Part shown: one piece after another, positions 9,024 through 16,831 of the stretch | Numbering within the stretch: position 1 is the stretch's first letter | Layout of the letters: the number at the start of each line of letters is the position of its first letter | DNA from: Desulfuromonadales bacterium | GTDB taxonomy: Bacteria > Desulfobacterota > Desulfuromonadia > Geobacterales > Pseudopelobacteraceae | Assembly: GCA_016650295.1 (NCBI GenBank) | Contig: JAENWA010000036.1 | Coordinates: 1-64,000, forward strand | Direction of reading: 5' to 3' | DNA length: 64,000 nucleotides | The notes under the pieces: model-generated | What the model was told of the DNA's origin: nothing | The model's database searches: none | The model's input: the letters and a program-made list of their open reading frames with translations, nothing else | Made by a program: the position numbers and the translations under genes

Positions 9024-9336
9024 GATTGCCCGTTTTATCGGGCCTGCAAAGAAGTTGCAAGAACTCCGTGCGTATGCGGCTAAACTCGGGATTCATGAAT
9101 CTGATGATAGTATCCCCTGGCGTGACGCATTCCCTGAGTTCCAGGGGAATGAAGCGGGAACAATACTTTCCGGCTATCGCCAGCGGGAAAGGTTAACACA
9201 AATGCAGCTTGCCGAAGCAACCGGCATTCCCCAGCGCCATATCAGCGAAATGGAAAACGGCAAGCGGATTATTGGAGTTGTGAGCGCCAAGCGGTTGGCA
9301 GTGGCTCTTCATTGCGACCATAGGCGGTTGCTGTAA
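8992..9336 (+). CDS. XRE-family antitoxin (HigA-like)
   Basis: A 114-residue protein has a helix-turn-helix domain in its C-terminal half (TQMQLAEATGIPQRHISEMENGKR, about residues 70-93, continuing into SAKRLAVALHCDHRRLL). ATG 8992 follows GGTGGAGG and overlaps the last codons of the toxin remnant, the usual toxin-first arrangement of higBA-type loci. In such systems the antitoxin neutralises the toxin and represses the operon. Here the toxin is broken, so this gene is an orphan antitoxin that may still bind DNA. Confidence 0.75.
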   Translation: MLERTKKPHTEIARFIGPAKKLQELRAYAAKLGIHESDDSIPWRDAFPEFQGNEAGTILSGYRQRERLTQMQLAEATGIPQRHISEMENGKRIIGVVSAKRLAVALHCDHRRLL

Positions 9337-9337
9337 A

Positions 9338-9466
9338 GACCTTTTTGATTTCTCACATCTTGAAGCACACGAGATGGATAAAAAGCAGATTGAAGACCTG
9401 CTTGACGGGCTGAATCAGGACAAACTCCGATTGATTTACAAGGTGGTTAAGTCGCTTGTGAAGTAA
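9338..9466 (+). pseudogene. C-terminal tail of an XRE-type regulator
   Basis: In a different frame from the antitoxin, directly after its stop, the DNA reads DLFDFSHLEAHEMDKKQ then IEDLLDGLNQDKLRLIYKVVKSLVK and stops at 9464-9466. This is the familiar C-terminus of XRE-type transcriptional regulators (ELSDLFDF... KLRLVYKVVKALLK). The helix-turn-helix half is absent. A short translation from ATG 9374 is possible but unlikely to be functional. It marks another deletion junction in this decayed region. Confidence 0.5.
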
Positions 9467-9723
9467 TATCGAGTTTTTGGGAACATATAATAGGTTTTGC
9501 CAACACCTCCGCCGACTCTCCCAGCTTTGGATTCCTTCTTCCCCGATATGACAAAAAAACTGGGACCCATGGCAGGGAACGTGTGAGGGGGCGGGTGATT
9601 CTTATGCAATTGATATTGTTCAAAGTGTGGGTGACGTTGCTTTACACATGGTTGCTAGTGCCTGCAATTATGCAGGGTTATGCTTTACAGGAGGGGTAAA
9701 AAATCGGCGAAAAAATTTGTGTA

Positions 9724-9792
9724 GTGGTTTTTTTGCAAACTTTGGTTATGTACCGCTTGCGAGCTCAATAGTGCGTGTGGTTTTTTTGCAAA
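9724..9792. repeat. Direct repeat pair GTGGTTTTTTTGCAAA
   Basis: The 16-base sequence GTGGTTTTTTTGCAAA occurs at 9724-9739 and again at 9777-9792, 53 bases apart, in the same orientation. Both copies lie in the otherwise empty stretch 9467-9958 at the left border of the Mu-like element. A CGGCGATGCCGCC-like dyad also lies nearby, around 9812-9830. They could be transposase or regulator binding sites. I see no convincing gene in this stretch. Confidence 0.5.
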
Positions 9793-9958
9793 ACAGGTTT
9801 GATTCACGTGGCGGCATCGCCGCCATACTTGAAGTTTGTCAATCTCTGCATGTGAATAAACTCCCCCCATCATTTTAGGCTGTTCACCCCTGATTCAATA
9901 AGGCTGCAAAGCTTTTTCGTTGTGTCGCTGCCAATTCTTCAACATGCCCAAAGCTTTT

Positions 9959-10693
9959 CTACTTGCTAATGCGCTTCCACAGTGATTCTCTTGAATGCCT
10001 GACAAAAGATGTAGACTGTGGTGAAAAGCGTTTGTGCGAACGCTTCCCCTCTATCAATTCATCAAAAAGAGTGTTGACCTTTGTCATTAGATCAACTGCT
10101 CTCTCATATTCACCTTTCTTTATCAAAAGCTTTAACCATCGTTCAATATTGCCGGGATGTGCCATGCAATCAATATCGTTTATGTACCAATTGAGTTCTT
10201 TTTCGATCCCTGACAAGTCTTGCAAAGCAAAACAAATATCGAAATATAAGGTATGATATTCATGTTGCGAAGAATTCAATTTAATTGCTTCCTGAATAAA
10301 GGCATAAGCTTTTTGAAGATCATTATCCCGAAGGTTCAATCTTGCATTACAATACGCCTTTGTATCTTCTGAAATATATGCAAAGTCATCAAACATGCAT
10401 CCGAATAAGTTTATTTGGTGATAAAAATTAGGAGGATAAGTCTCATAAATCTTGCCAGACTGGGCAGAAATTTGCACTAATTTATCAATCTTTATGATTT
10501 TCTTGAATCCAAAATATAAACCATTTTGTACAATAGATTTATAATTACCAGAGCCGTCATGCCTTACATTAAAACCTAGCGCTTCCCATTGAGATTGAGT
10601 TCTTATTGTATTCAGGTACGGAATAAATCCTTTTGGGACATCTTTACTTAAAGGTCCTTTAAGTATTAGTAAAGGGTCGTTTTCTGATTGCAC
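9959..10693 (-). CDS. Hypothetical protein next to the element's repressor (possible moron)
   Basis: An AT-rich gene encodes 244 residues; I do not recognise the family. The C-terminal half (about residues 105-215) is made of paired helices with TPR-like spacing (LRDNDLQKAYAFIQEAIKLN, IKKGEYERAVDLMTKVNTL). The start is GTG at 10693 with an AGG-type site. It lies downstream of, and codirectional with, the lysogenic repressor, at the left edge of the element. In transposable phages this position holds genes expressed from the prophage, often immunity or defence functions. That role is inferred from position and base composition only. Confidence 0.7.
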   Translation of the reverse strand: MQSENDPLLILKGPLSKDVPKGFIPYLNTIRTQSQWEALGFNVRHDGSGNYKSIVQNGLYFGFKKIIKIDKLVQISAQSGKIYETYPPNFYHQINLFGCMFDDFAYISEDTKAYCNARLNLRDNDLQKAYAFIQEAIKLNSSQHEYHTLYFDICFALQDLSGIEKELNWYINDIDCMAHPGNIERWLKLLIKKGEYERAVDLMTKVNTLFDELIEGKRSHKRFSPQSTSFVRHSRESLWKRISK

Positions 10694-10732
10694 GTTATAC
10701 CTACTTCCACTAAATGTTAGATATAGTCATTT

Positions 10733-11455
10733 CTAAATCGCAAGCTTTAAGAGCCTATCAACATAGACAGTAAGTTCTTCCTTTTTTATCCTATTATCAC
10801 TAAGCTCCTCATAAAGTAACCATATTAATTCAGCTTTTTTATTTGATGGAAGATGCAAATAATTCTTTTCAAAATAATCCTCAACCTCACCAATCACATA
10901 TTTAATAGTATCTGATACAATATTATCTGTTGCTGATCTATCCCCTTCTTTCACTGCGCTTCCAGATTTTTTCTGATTGTCACCTTCAGCCAACCATACT
11001 TCAGACACACCTAAAGCACCGGACAAAGCTATCAACTCATCAACAGTCGGAATAGCTTCACCAAGTAGGAATCTAATTATTGTATCAATCGGCACGCCGC
11101 TTTCTTTTGCCAACCATTTAGGCTTCCTGTCATCCAGGCCCCCCATCTCCTTTTGCAATCGTTGACGAAAGCTCGGATAAATCTTAAAGGTCAGCTTTTT
11201 TGCTCTGCCGAATCCATTAGGTATTTCCTTAGTAACCGTTACCCACTCCCTCCTCAACTCCCCTTCACCCGTTAACAACCAAGAAGGGTTAATATCAGGA
11301 AACATGGTTAAAAGCTTATTCAAATATTCTGCGGTTGGAGAACTGGCCCCTGTCTCGTAGTTGACAAGGGTCGTTTTACTAATACCTGTCATGGGAGAAA
11401 ACTTCTCACGTGACACTTCTCCTCGTATCAATTTTATCCGCTCACCCAGTGTCAT
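10733..11455 (-). CDS. XRE-type prophage repressor with two HTH-like regions
   Basis: A 240-residue putative lysogeny repressor. The N-terminal helix-turn-helix (about residues 4-58; MTLGERIKLIRGEVSREKFS then GISKTTLVNYETGASSPTAEYL) is followed by a second HTH-like segment (about 95-145; PKWLAKESGVPIDTIIRFLLGEAIP then VDELIALSGALGVSEVWL). A hydrophilic linker leads to a C-terminal helical region, and there is no serine-protease (LexA-like) domain. ATG 11455 has GAGG eight bases upstream; an upstream in-frame TTG is less likely. It faces the Ner-like gene across a 219-base operator region, the classic c/ner switch of Mu-like phages. Confidence 0.8.
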   Translation of the reverse strand: MTLGERIKLIRGEVSREKFSPMTGISKTTLVNYETGASSPTAEYLNKLLTMFPDINPSWLLTGEGELRREWVTVTKEIPNGFGRAKKLTFKIYPSFRQRLQKEMGGLDDRKPKWLAKESGVPIDTIIRFLLGEAIPTVDELIALSGALGVSEVWLAEGDNQKKSGSAVKEGDRSATDNIVSDTIKYVIGEVEDYFEKNYLHLPSNKKAELIWLLYEELSDNRIKKEELTVYVDRLLKLAI

Positions 11456-11674
11456 TCTTATTGCCTCATAAATCAAATTTTTGGTTGTTATTTTTCATTG
11501 CACGGGCATTTTTAAAGTTGTGCCTGCTATGGTGTGGTTGTGTATTTTGCTAACTGCCTTAAATTACGCTCGAAAATAACATGAATCAGAAATGTAGTTG
11601 TGTTTTTACGGAAAAATGATTTAACAATCAATAAAATGATTGCAACTGACAGAATTTTGATTTATTTTGTCTGC
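11456..11674. promoter_or_regulatory. Divergent control region with repeated GTTGT-type sites
   Basis: Between the leftward repressor and the rightward Ner-like gene, a GGTTGTG/T-AT-rich motif recurs at 11483-11495, 11536-11548 and 11595-11608, with a weaker copy at 11516-11527. Copies share TTGTG(T)nTTT and are spaced at roughly multiples of a helical turn. By analogy with the Mu early control region, these are candidate operators for the repressor and the Ner-like protein. Confidence 0.45.
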
Positions 11675-11908
11675 ATGGATACAACGCGCCCCCCAAAAAA
11701 TTCTGACGAACGTCAGGTGTGGATCATGGCAATGCTTCGGATGAAGAAAAGTTCTTATTCATCGCTTGCCAGGGAGCTTGGCGTCACTCGTTCTGCTGTG
11801 CGGAAAGCAGTCTGGCACAGTTACCCCAAAATGGAACGAGCTATTGCTGCGAAGATCGGGTATGTGCCGTCGTTGATCTGGCCAGAACGATACATCAAAG
11901 ATGTTTAA
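11675..11908 (+). CDS. Ner-like DNA-binding regulator
   Basis: A 77-residue protein with the Ner/Nlp fold signature: a short helix-turn-helix (YSSLARELGVTRSAVRKAVWHSYPKMERAIAAKIG) followed by the C-terminal IWPERY motif. In Mu, Ner represses early and repressor transcription during lytic growth. Start choice is uncertain because none of ATG 11675, ATG 11636 or GTG 11600 has a good binding site. 11675 gives the usual Ner length. It is the first rightward gene of the element. Confidence 0.8.
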   Translation: MDTTRPPKNSDERQVWIMAMLRMKKSSYSSLARELGVTRSAVRKAVWHSYPKMERAIAAKIGYVPSLIWPERYIKDV

Positions 11909-11937
11909 GAACATAAACCATTTTTGTGGGTGATTCA

Positions 11938-12411
11938 ATGACAAAGCCCTCTAAAAAATTTGTCTCTGACTACAGCCAAATGAGCTTATTTGATTTGCTC
12001 TTGGTAGAGCGTGACGAATTGTCGAGCAAGCGGCCCGGCCGGATGTGTATTTCGGCCAAGTTGCTGGCGTCGGTTAAGGGGGCTATCAAGCAAGCACCAA
12101 AAAGCCGAGAAACCTTGGCTGATGAGATGGCGGAACTTTCAGGGACTGAAATAACAGTACATATGCTCAACTCATGGTGTGCCGATTCACATCCTCACCG
12201 TTTGCCTGCCGAGTTTATACCTGCCCTCTGCATCGCCACTGGCTGCACGGAACCGCTACGGATTATGAATGAAGCATCAGGAGTATTCACAGTAGCCGGG
12301 CCGGATGCGCTCCGGGCAGAGATGCAAAAGGACGTTGAGGCAAAACGGAAGATCGAAAAGGGGATCCGTCAGAAAGAGGCACTGATCAAGGCGTTAGAGG
12401 GGAAACAATGA
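11938..12411 (+). CDS. Mu-like element protein of unknown function, upstream of transposase
   Basis: 157 residues, predicted soluble. It has a helical N-terminal region, a segment resembling a DNA-binding helix pair (RETLADEMAELSGTEITVHMLNSWCAD, about 60-88), and a basic, coiled C-terminal helix (AEMQKDVEAKRKIEKGIRQKEALIKALE). Similar proteins sit between ner and the transposase gene in many Mu-like prophages and are assumed to be regulatory or accessory. The stop overlaps the transposase start (ATGA, 12408-12411), showing translational coupling. An in-frame GTG at 11926 is an alternative start. Confidence 0.7.
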   Translation: MTKPSKKFVSDYSQMSLFDLLLVERDELSSKRPGRMCISAKLLASVKGAIKQAPKSRETLADEMAELSGTEITVHMLNSWCADSHPHRLPAEFIPALCIATGCTEPLRIMNEASGVFTVAGPDALRAEMQKDVEAKRKIEKGIRQKEALIKALEGKQ

Positions 12412-14711
12412 CCGTTGCCAACCCTTACTTCTGTATCGCTAAAATATCGGATATAGCCTCTGCATTTGGGCTGAGTCAGCAAGCTATCGATAAAAAGAAA
12501 AAAAAGTATGGTTGGCAAACAGTAAACAAAACCGGCGTTGATCAATTTAACATCGATACCATCTCCGGCCTTACGGATCAAGAGCGCAACAAAATTAAAG
12601 CATTTTTCACAATGCGAGACGGCAAGGCGCAGCTTCAGAAAGACCTTGCAGCAGTTGCGGAGATTGCCGCTCGTACTGTTGTCACACCTGCAGCGCTTCA
12701 AGAAACATCAGAATTACCCCGCACCTACCATCACCCAGCAAAAATCGCCGGAGCTGATGCCGTCAGAAAGCTGAAAGAACAGGAAACCCAAGCGATAGCC
12801 GACCGGCGGGAACAACAAGAGATGTACCTTGCCATGTTCAGCAGCTTGCCGGAATCCGCAAAGAATGCGGCTGAGGCACGGCACACCATGATAACCGCCT
12901 GTCAAACGTTTCTTGATGAAGGCGGCTTCAAGGGCCGGGTGAAGGATGGCCGCCAGCGATGGAATACCAAAGGCGTGAACACCTTTTGCCAAGCCTTCAT
13001 GGATGGCACGTTAGAACTACCGGCAGAGATAGCCGCAAACTTCACCCGCAAAGGGGCGCGGTCACTTACCCAGGCAATTCTGCTGATTTGGCGGGACACC
13101 TACAAGGAACAAGGTCTCTATGGCCTTGCCGACCATTACGCCAGCAAGGCCGGGGCAACTAGCTTGACCACGGCTCAACAAAACTTCGTGATCGGCATGA
13201 TTTACGAATTCCCGCATGTCATGCCGACCAAGGTTTATAAGGGGCTTAAAACCCGCTTTAAAGGTGAAGAAATCCCGACCAGGCACACTGTCGGCAGGTT
13301 CATGAAACACTGGAAAACGACACACGCCAGCCTGTACCTGTTCATCACCAATCCGGATGCATGGCGGAGCAAGCATATGTTTGCCTTTGGTTCAGCCAGT
13401 GAGCAGATAGTCAGACTGAATCAGCGGTGGGAGGCGGACAGTACCCCGGCGGATCTGTTGTGTACCGATGGCCGCTGCGCAGTGATCGGAATCATTGATG
13501 TTTGGTCACGGCGGTTGAAATTACATGTCTCCCCCACATCAAAAAGCGCCGCCATAGCCGCGCTATTCCGGCGGTGTCTGATTTCCTGGGGTGTTTTGGA
13601 AGAATTCCGGACTGACTGCGGGACCGATTACACCAGTTTCCATGTCGAAAGGGTATGCGATGCCCTGGACGTTGTTCATCACCTCTGCAATGAATTCCAC
13701 CCCGAAGAAAAGCCACATATCGAACGGGCATTCAAAACGTTTTCCCATGGCCTTGTTGAGCTGCTGCCGGGTTACGTCGGTCATTCCGTTGCCGACCGGA
13801 AAAACATTGAGGCCCGCAAGTCGTTTGCCAGCCGCTTGATGACCAAAGGGGAAACCCTGGAAGTACGTTTGACCATGGCCGAACTTCAAAAGATTTGTGA
13901 TCAGTGGTGTGAAACGATCTATCACCAGGACGCACACAGCGGCCTTGACGGTATGACCCCGGCGGCAAAGGCGCGTTCCTGGACGGAACCGATAGCCAGG
14001 ATAACCAATGACCGCGCCCTGGATATACTCCTCTACCCGGCACCGTCAAACGATGGCCTGCGCAAGATCGGCAAGAAGGGTGTGGAAGTCACCTTTAACG
14101 GCGTCAAGCTGTATTACAAGGCTGGGGAGTTTGCCGGACATGAAGGGGAGCAAGTCCGCGTCTTGATCGATGAAACCGACCTGGGGAGAGCGCCGATATT
14201 CCGGGAAAATGGAGATTTCTTAGCTTTGGCAGAAGATCCACATTGGCTGGGTATCAGCAGTCAGGAAGTGGCGCAAAAATCAAAGCAAAAACAAAAACAG
14301 GTACTTGCCGAACAGCGCCAGGAAATAAAGGTAATCGCCAAACAGGCGGACACGCGGAACATTGCAACCGAGATCCTGAAGGATCGGGCGGAACAAGCGG
14401 TAAAGATAACTGAGTTCCCTAAAAAATCAGATGAGTACTCCACTCCGGCGCTTGACCAGGCGGCGGCTGCCGTGGCGGAACGCGATCGGAAAACCGCCTT
14501 TGCCGGCGGCACGCCGATCACACCGGATGTGATGAGAAAATCAGAAGAGCTTATCCGCCGGATACCGGTACAGCCGAAAACCGGAATCGAGCGGGTATTT
14601 GAAATTGAGAAAAAAATGGAATCGGGCACGGCAACTGCTGAAGAGATCAGGTACGCCAAGGAGTGGCAGGAAATCGAATCCGGACCAATGAGGATACGTA
14701 AGGCAGGATAA
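12408..14711 (+). CDS. MuA-type DDE transposase
   Basis: This 767-residue protein catalyses strand cutting and joining at the element's ends. The N-terminal ~100 residues include a HTH-like DNA-binding region (ISDIASAFGLSQQAIDKKKKK). The RNase-H-like catalytic core shows Asp344 (WEADSTPAD), Asp403 (RTDCGTDYTS) and Glu439 (KPHIERAF), a D,D35E arrangement. A Mu-type beta-barrel follows, then a charged C-terminal domain that in MuA contacts the MuB ATPase. All catalytic residues are present and there is no frameshift, so the enzyme may be active. It overlaps the preceding gene by four bases and is followed by a hairpin and the MuB-like gene. Confidence 0.93.
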   Translation: MTVANPYFCIAKISDIASAFGLSQQAIDKKKKKYGWQTVNKTGVDQFNIDTISGLTDQERNKIKAFFTMRDGKAQLQKDLAAVAEIAARTVVTPAALQETSELPRTYHHPAKIAGADAVRKLKEQETQAIADRREQQEMYLAMFSSLPESAKNAAEARHTMITACQTFLDEGGFKGRVKDGRQRWNTKGVNTFCQAFMDGTLELPAEIAANFTRKGARSLTQAILLIWRDTYKEQGLYGLADHYASKAGATSLTTAQQNFVIGMIYEFPHVMPTKVYKGLKTRFKGEEIPTRHTVGRFMKHWKTTHASLYLFITNPDAWRSKHMFAFGSASEQIVRLNQRWEADSTPADLLCTDGRCAVIGIIDVWSRRLKLHVSPTSKSAAIAALFRRCLISWGVLEEFRTDCGTDYTSFHVERVCDALDVVHHLCNEFHPEEKPHIERAFKTFSHGLVELLPGYVGHSVADRKNIEARKSFASRLMTKGETLEVRLTMAELQKICDQWCETIYHQDAHSGLDGMTPAAKARSWTEPIARITNDRALDILLYPAPSNDGLRKIGKKGVEVTFNGVKLYYKAGEFAGHEGEQVRVLIDETDLGRAPIFRENGDFLALAEDPHWLGISSQEVAQKSKQKQKQVLAEQRQEIKVIAKQADTRNIATEILKDRAEQAVKITEFPKKSDEYSTPALDQAAAAVAERDRKTAFAGGTPITPDVMRKSEELIRRIPVQPKTGIERVFEIEKKMESGTATAEEIRYAKEWQEIESGPMRIRKAG

Positions 14712-14721
14712 CAAAAGAAAA

Positions 14722-14745
14722 AAGCCGGTGTTAGAGCACCGGCTT
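14722..14745 (+). terminator. Hairpin between transposase and ATPase genes
   Basis: AAGCCGGTG (14722-14730) and CACCGGCTT (14737-14745) form a perfect 9-bp stem with a six-base loop. An A-rich run precedes it, but it is not followed by a T-run. It may be a partial terminator, processing site or mRNA stabiliser that sets the ratio of transposase to ATPase. Confidence 0.45.
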
Positions 14746-14793
14746 CCAAGGCGGGGAACCGCCAAACTCTATAGACAGGAGGAAGCATAAACG

Positions 14794-15552
14794 ATGCGGA
14801 AAAATTTTGCAATAACCAAGAATGCCCGGCGGGTGTTGTTCGCCGTCAACACCCTGAACAGCAGTTCCCATGGTACGGAACGCATGGGGCTGCTGTATGG
14901 AATGCCGGGAGAGGGGAAGTCATGCACGGCGGATTGGTGCATCGATAAAACCGATGGCATAGTAATCAGGGCAAAGCGTTGCATGACCATGACCTCTTTT
15001 CTTCAGGAACTGGCAACCGAACTGCGGTGCCCGGAGAAAACCCGCCGGTCAAATCGTTCTGCGGTCATTATCGACAGCGTAATTGAACATCTGAACGAAC
15101 GGCCTCGCCCTCTGTTCGTGGATGAAATCGACACCTTCTTTTCTCCCCACAACCTGAAGAACGGAAACAACATCCTGGAAACCATCAGAGATATTCACGA
15201 CAGCGTAAGCGTCCCTATCCTGCTTATCGGTGAAGAGAACAGCGCTATTAATGTGCAGGAAAACAGCCGCTTTGCCCGCCGGGTTACGCAGTGGATTGAG
15301 CTGAAGGGTATTGACCTGGAGGACACGAAAACCGTTGCAACGACCATTTGTGAAGCAACGGTTGCCGATGATCTGCTTGACCACCTCTATCAGGAGGCGG
15401 GTGGCAACATTGGCCGTATCGTCATAGCCCTGGATGCGATCGAGCGACACTGCAAGGCCGCCGGGGTGGCTGAGATGGACGTGAAAGAATGGAGCGGGAA
15501 AGCACTGTTCTTCGACCAACCTGCCTTTGCCCGGAAGCGGGGCCGGGCATGA
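14794..15552 (+). CDS. MuB-type AAA+ ATPase, target-DNA activator
   Basis: A 252-residue ATPase with Walker A GMPGEGKS (residues 36-43) and Walker B PLFVDEID (106-112), in the AAA+ family of MuB/TnsC-like transposition regulators. It would bind target DNA, recruit the transposase and confer target immunity. A conserved sensor-like segment (ILLIGEEN) follows. AGGAGG lies eleven bases before ATG 14794. The stop overlaps the next gene's start (ATGA). The C-terminal tail is basic and short. Confidence 0.9.
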   Translation: MRKNFAITKNARRVLFAVNTLNSSSHGTERMGLLYGMPGEGKSCTADWCIDKTDGIVIRAKRCMTMTSFLQELATELRCPEKTRRSNRSAVIIDSVIEHLNERPRPLFVDEIDTFFSPHNLKNGNNILETIRDIHDSVSVPILLIGEENSAINVQENSRFARRVTQWIELKGIDLEDTKTVATTICEATVADDLLDHLYQEAGGNIGRIVIALDAIERHCKAAGVAEMDVKEWSGKALFFDQPAFARKRGRA

Positions 15553-15914
15553 GCGGCCGCAAGGGCATGAAGAAACTTCAGCCGGATCAGCACAGCGGAC
15601 GGGCGCGGATGTGGCGGGTTATGCGTCGTCGGATGGTCTTCTCGCTTGATGATCTGGTTATCCCTCTGGACGGGGTGAACAGCAATAATGCCGTGAAATT
15701 TATCAAAAATCTTACCATTCACGGCATTGTCCGCTTTGACCGATGGAGCGGTAAACGAGGTAAACCGGGCTGCTGCAAGGTCTTTCGTCTTATCCACAAT
15801 CCGGGACCGGTGCAGCCGACCATCTGCCCCACCTGCAAACAGCCAATAACAACCAAAGTGTGCGCACCGGTGCCGCCGGGTGAACAGCCGTTGCAGACAG
15901 GCGGTGCCGCATGA
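15549..15914 (+). CDS. Hypothetical, winged-helix-like protein with C-terminal cysteines
   Basis: 121 residues, starting at ATG 15549 inside the preceding stop. A basic N-terminal region and a segment with winged-helix character (VNSNNAVKFIKNLTIHGIVRFDRWSG, about 45-70) suggest nucleic-acid binding. CPTCKQPITTKVC near the C-terminus could bind a metal. Such small basic genes are usual between the MuB and gemA genes of Mu-like elements. No specific function can be assigned. Confidence 0.7.
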   Translation: MSGRKGMKKLQPDQHSGRARMWRVMRRRMVFSLDDLVIPLDGVNSNNAVKFIKNLTIHGIVRFDRWSGKRGKPGCCKVFRLIHNPGPVQPTICPTCKQPITTKVCAPVPPGEQPLQTGGAA

Positions 15915-16222
15915 CCAGACAAGACCTGATGAAGCGCTTCCGGGATACGGTTGATGAACTTGGGCAATCAGAAGTTGCCAGGCGTATCGGCAAGTCATCT
16001 TCAGCCGTCAACCAGGTATATCACGGGACATACCAGGCTGAACCGTCTGTCTTGTTGCGACGGTTTGAAGAGGAATTCTGCGGCACTACCATCAAATGCC
16101 CGGAGATGGGGGAAATCAGTTTGAAAAGATGCAGCGATGAGCGCGGCACGCCGCTTTCCGCATCAAGTCCCCGGCGGATCAGAATGCACAAGGCATGCAA
16201 GGAATGTGGAGGGAAACCATGA
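15911..16222 (+). CDS. Small HTH protein of the element
   Basis: 103 residues with an N-terminal lambda-repressor-like helix-turn-helix (GQSEVARRIGKSSSAVNQVYHG, about residues 18-39). A cysteine-containing tail (CPEM...CKECGGKP) follows. It overlaps its upstream neighbour by four bases and its downstream neighbour by four, so it is part of one tightly packed transcript. It probably regulates element genes. The partner site is unknown. Confidence 0.75.
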   Translation: MTRQDLMKRFRDTVDELGQSEVARRIGKSSSAVNQVYHGTYQAEPSVLLRRFEEEFCGTTIKCPEMGEISLKRCSDERGTPLSASSPRRIRMHKACKECGGKP

Positions 16223-16461
16223 ATGAAACCCTGGAGAACCTCAACTGCGAACTGTTACAGCTACAAGCCCTTCTTAATGTGATGGCTATTGCAGCGGAGA
16301 AACTGGAAGGCACACAGCACACACAACACCACAGAGACCTTATCTATTGGGGCGGGGTGTATGATCTTGCCAAGGGACTTGTTGAAAAGGCACTGGAATA
16401 TGCTTCTGACTTGGAAATGTACTGCGATAAAGAGGAGGCCACCATTGAAACACACAAATAA
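16219..16461 (+). CDS. Hypothetical small helical protein
   Basis: 80 residues from ATG 16219, which overlaps the preceding stop. It is predicted almost wholly alpha-helical (NCELLQLQALLNVMAIAAEKL; DLAKGLVEKALEYASDLEMY) with no recognised motif. Its 3' end contains the ribosome binding site and TTG start of the next gene. Confidence 0.65.
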   Translation: MNETLENLNCELLQLQALLNVMAIAAEKLEGTQHTQHHRDLIYWGGVYDLAKGLVEKALEYASDLEMYCDKEEATIETHK

Positions 16462-16726
16462 ACTTCCGAATGTTGAACAACAGATGATGATTGAGGCAAT
16501 AAGCCGCCTGAATTACATCTCTGATGAATTACGAGAAATCCAGCAGGCGGCTATTTTTTTAGGAACAGTGTCCACCGATCCGGAAAATGAATATTCAGAT
16601 GATTTGATGGTTGGTGCGGCCGTCTGTTTTGAAATGCTTGATGAGAGGTTTGGCAGGGTTATAGGTGTTGTAGAAAAACTTACTTCGGAGGTGAAAACAT
16701 ATGAAGTCCATATGCAAACGCATTGA
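16445..16726 (+). CDS. Hypothetical small protein with a TTG start
   Basis: 93 residues. No ATG or GTG lies in a suitable place, but TTG 16445 is preceded at six bases by GAGGAGG (16432-16438), so translation very probably begins there. This overlaps the previous gene by 17 bases. The product is helical (MIEAISRLNYISDELREIQQA; GRVIGVVEKLTSEVKTYEVHM) and resembles its upstream neighbour in size and helix content, perhaps an old duplication. Function unknown. Confidence 0.65.
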   Translation: MKHTNKLPNVEQQMMIEAISRLNYISDELREIQQAAIFLGTVSTDPENEYSDDLMVGAAVCFEMLDERFGRVIGVVEKLTSEVKTYEVHMQTH

Positions 16727-16826
16727 ACTGTTGACCAGACTTGAAACCACTTTAGCCCGGCGCAAGGCTGCCAGGCGGGCCGCACGATCCGCCGTACACA
16801 TGGCACTGAAAGGTTGCAGGTCATAG
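16701..16826 (+). CDS. 41-residue basic peptide
   Basis: A short frame starts at ATG 16701 with a strong binding site (GGAGGTGA 16687-16694) inside the 3' end of the previous gene, and ends at TAG 16824-16826. The peptide is highly basic (LARRKAARRAARS) with a predicted amphipathic helix, and could bind nucleic acid. It leads straight into gemA. Confidence 0.55.
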   Translation: MKSICKRIELLTRLETTLARRKAARRAARSAVHMALKGCRS

Positions 16827-16831
16827 CGCCT

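Noticed and set aside
9627-9878. Open frames on both strands in the left border of the mobile element
   Set aside because: No ribosome binding sites or protein-like composition. The stretch is better explained as non-coding ends with direct repeats.
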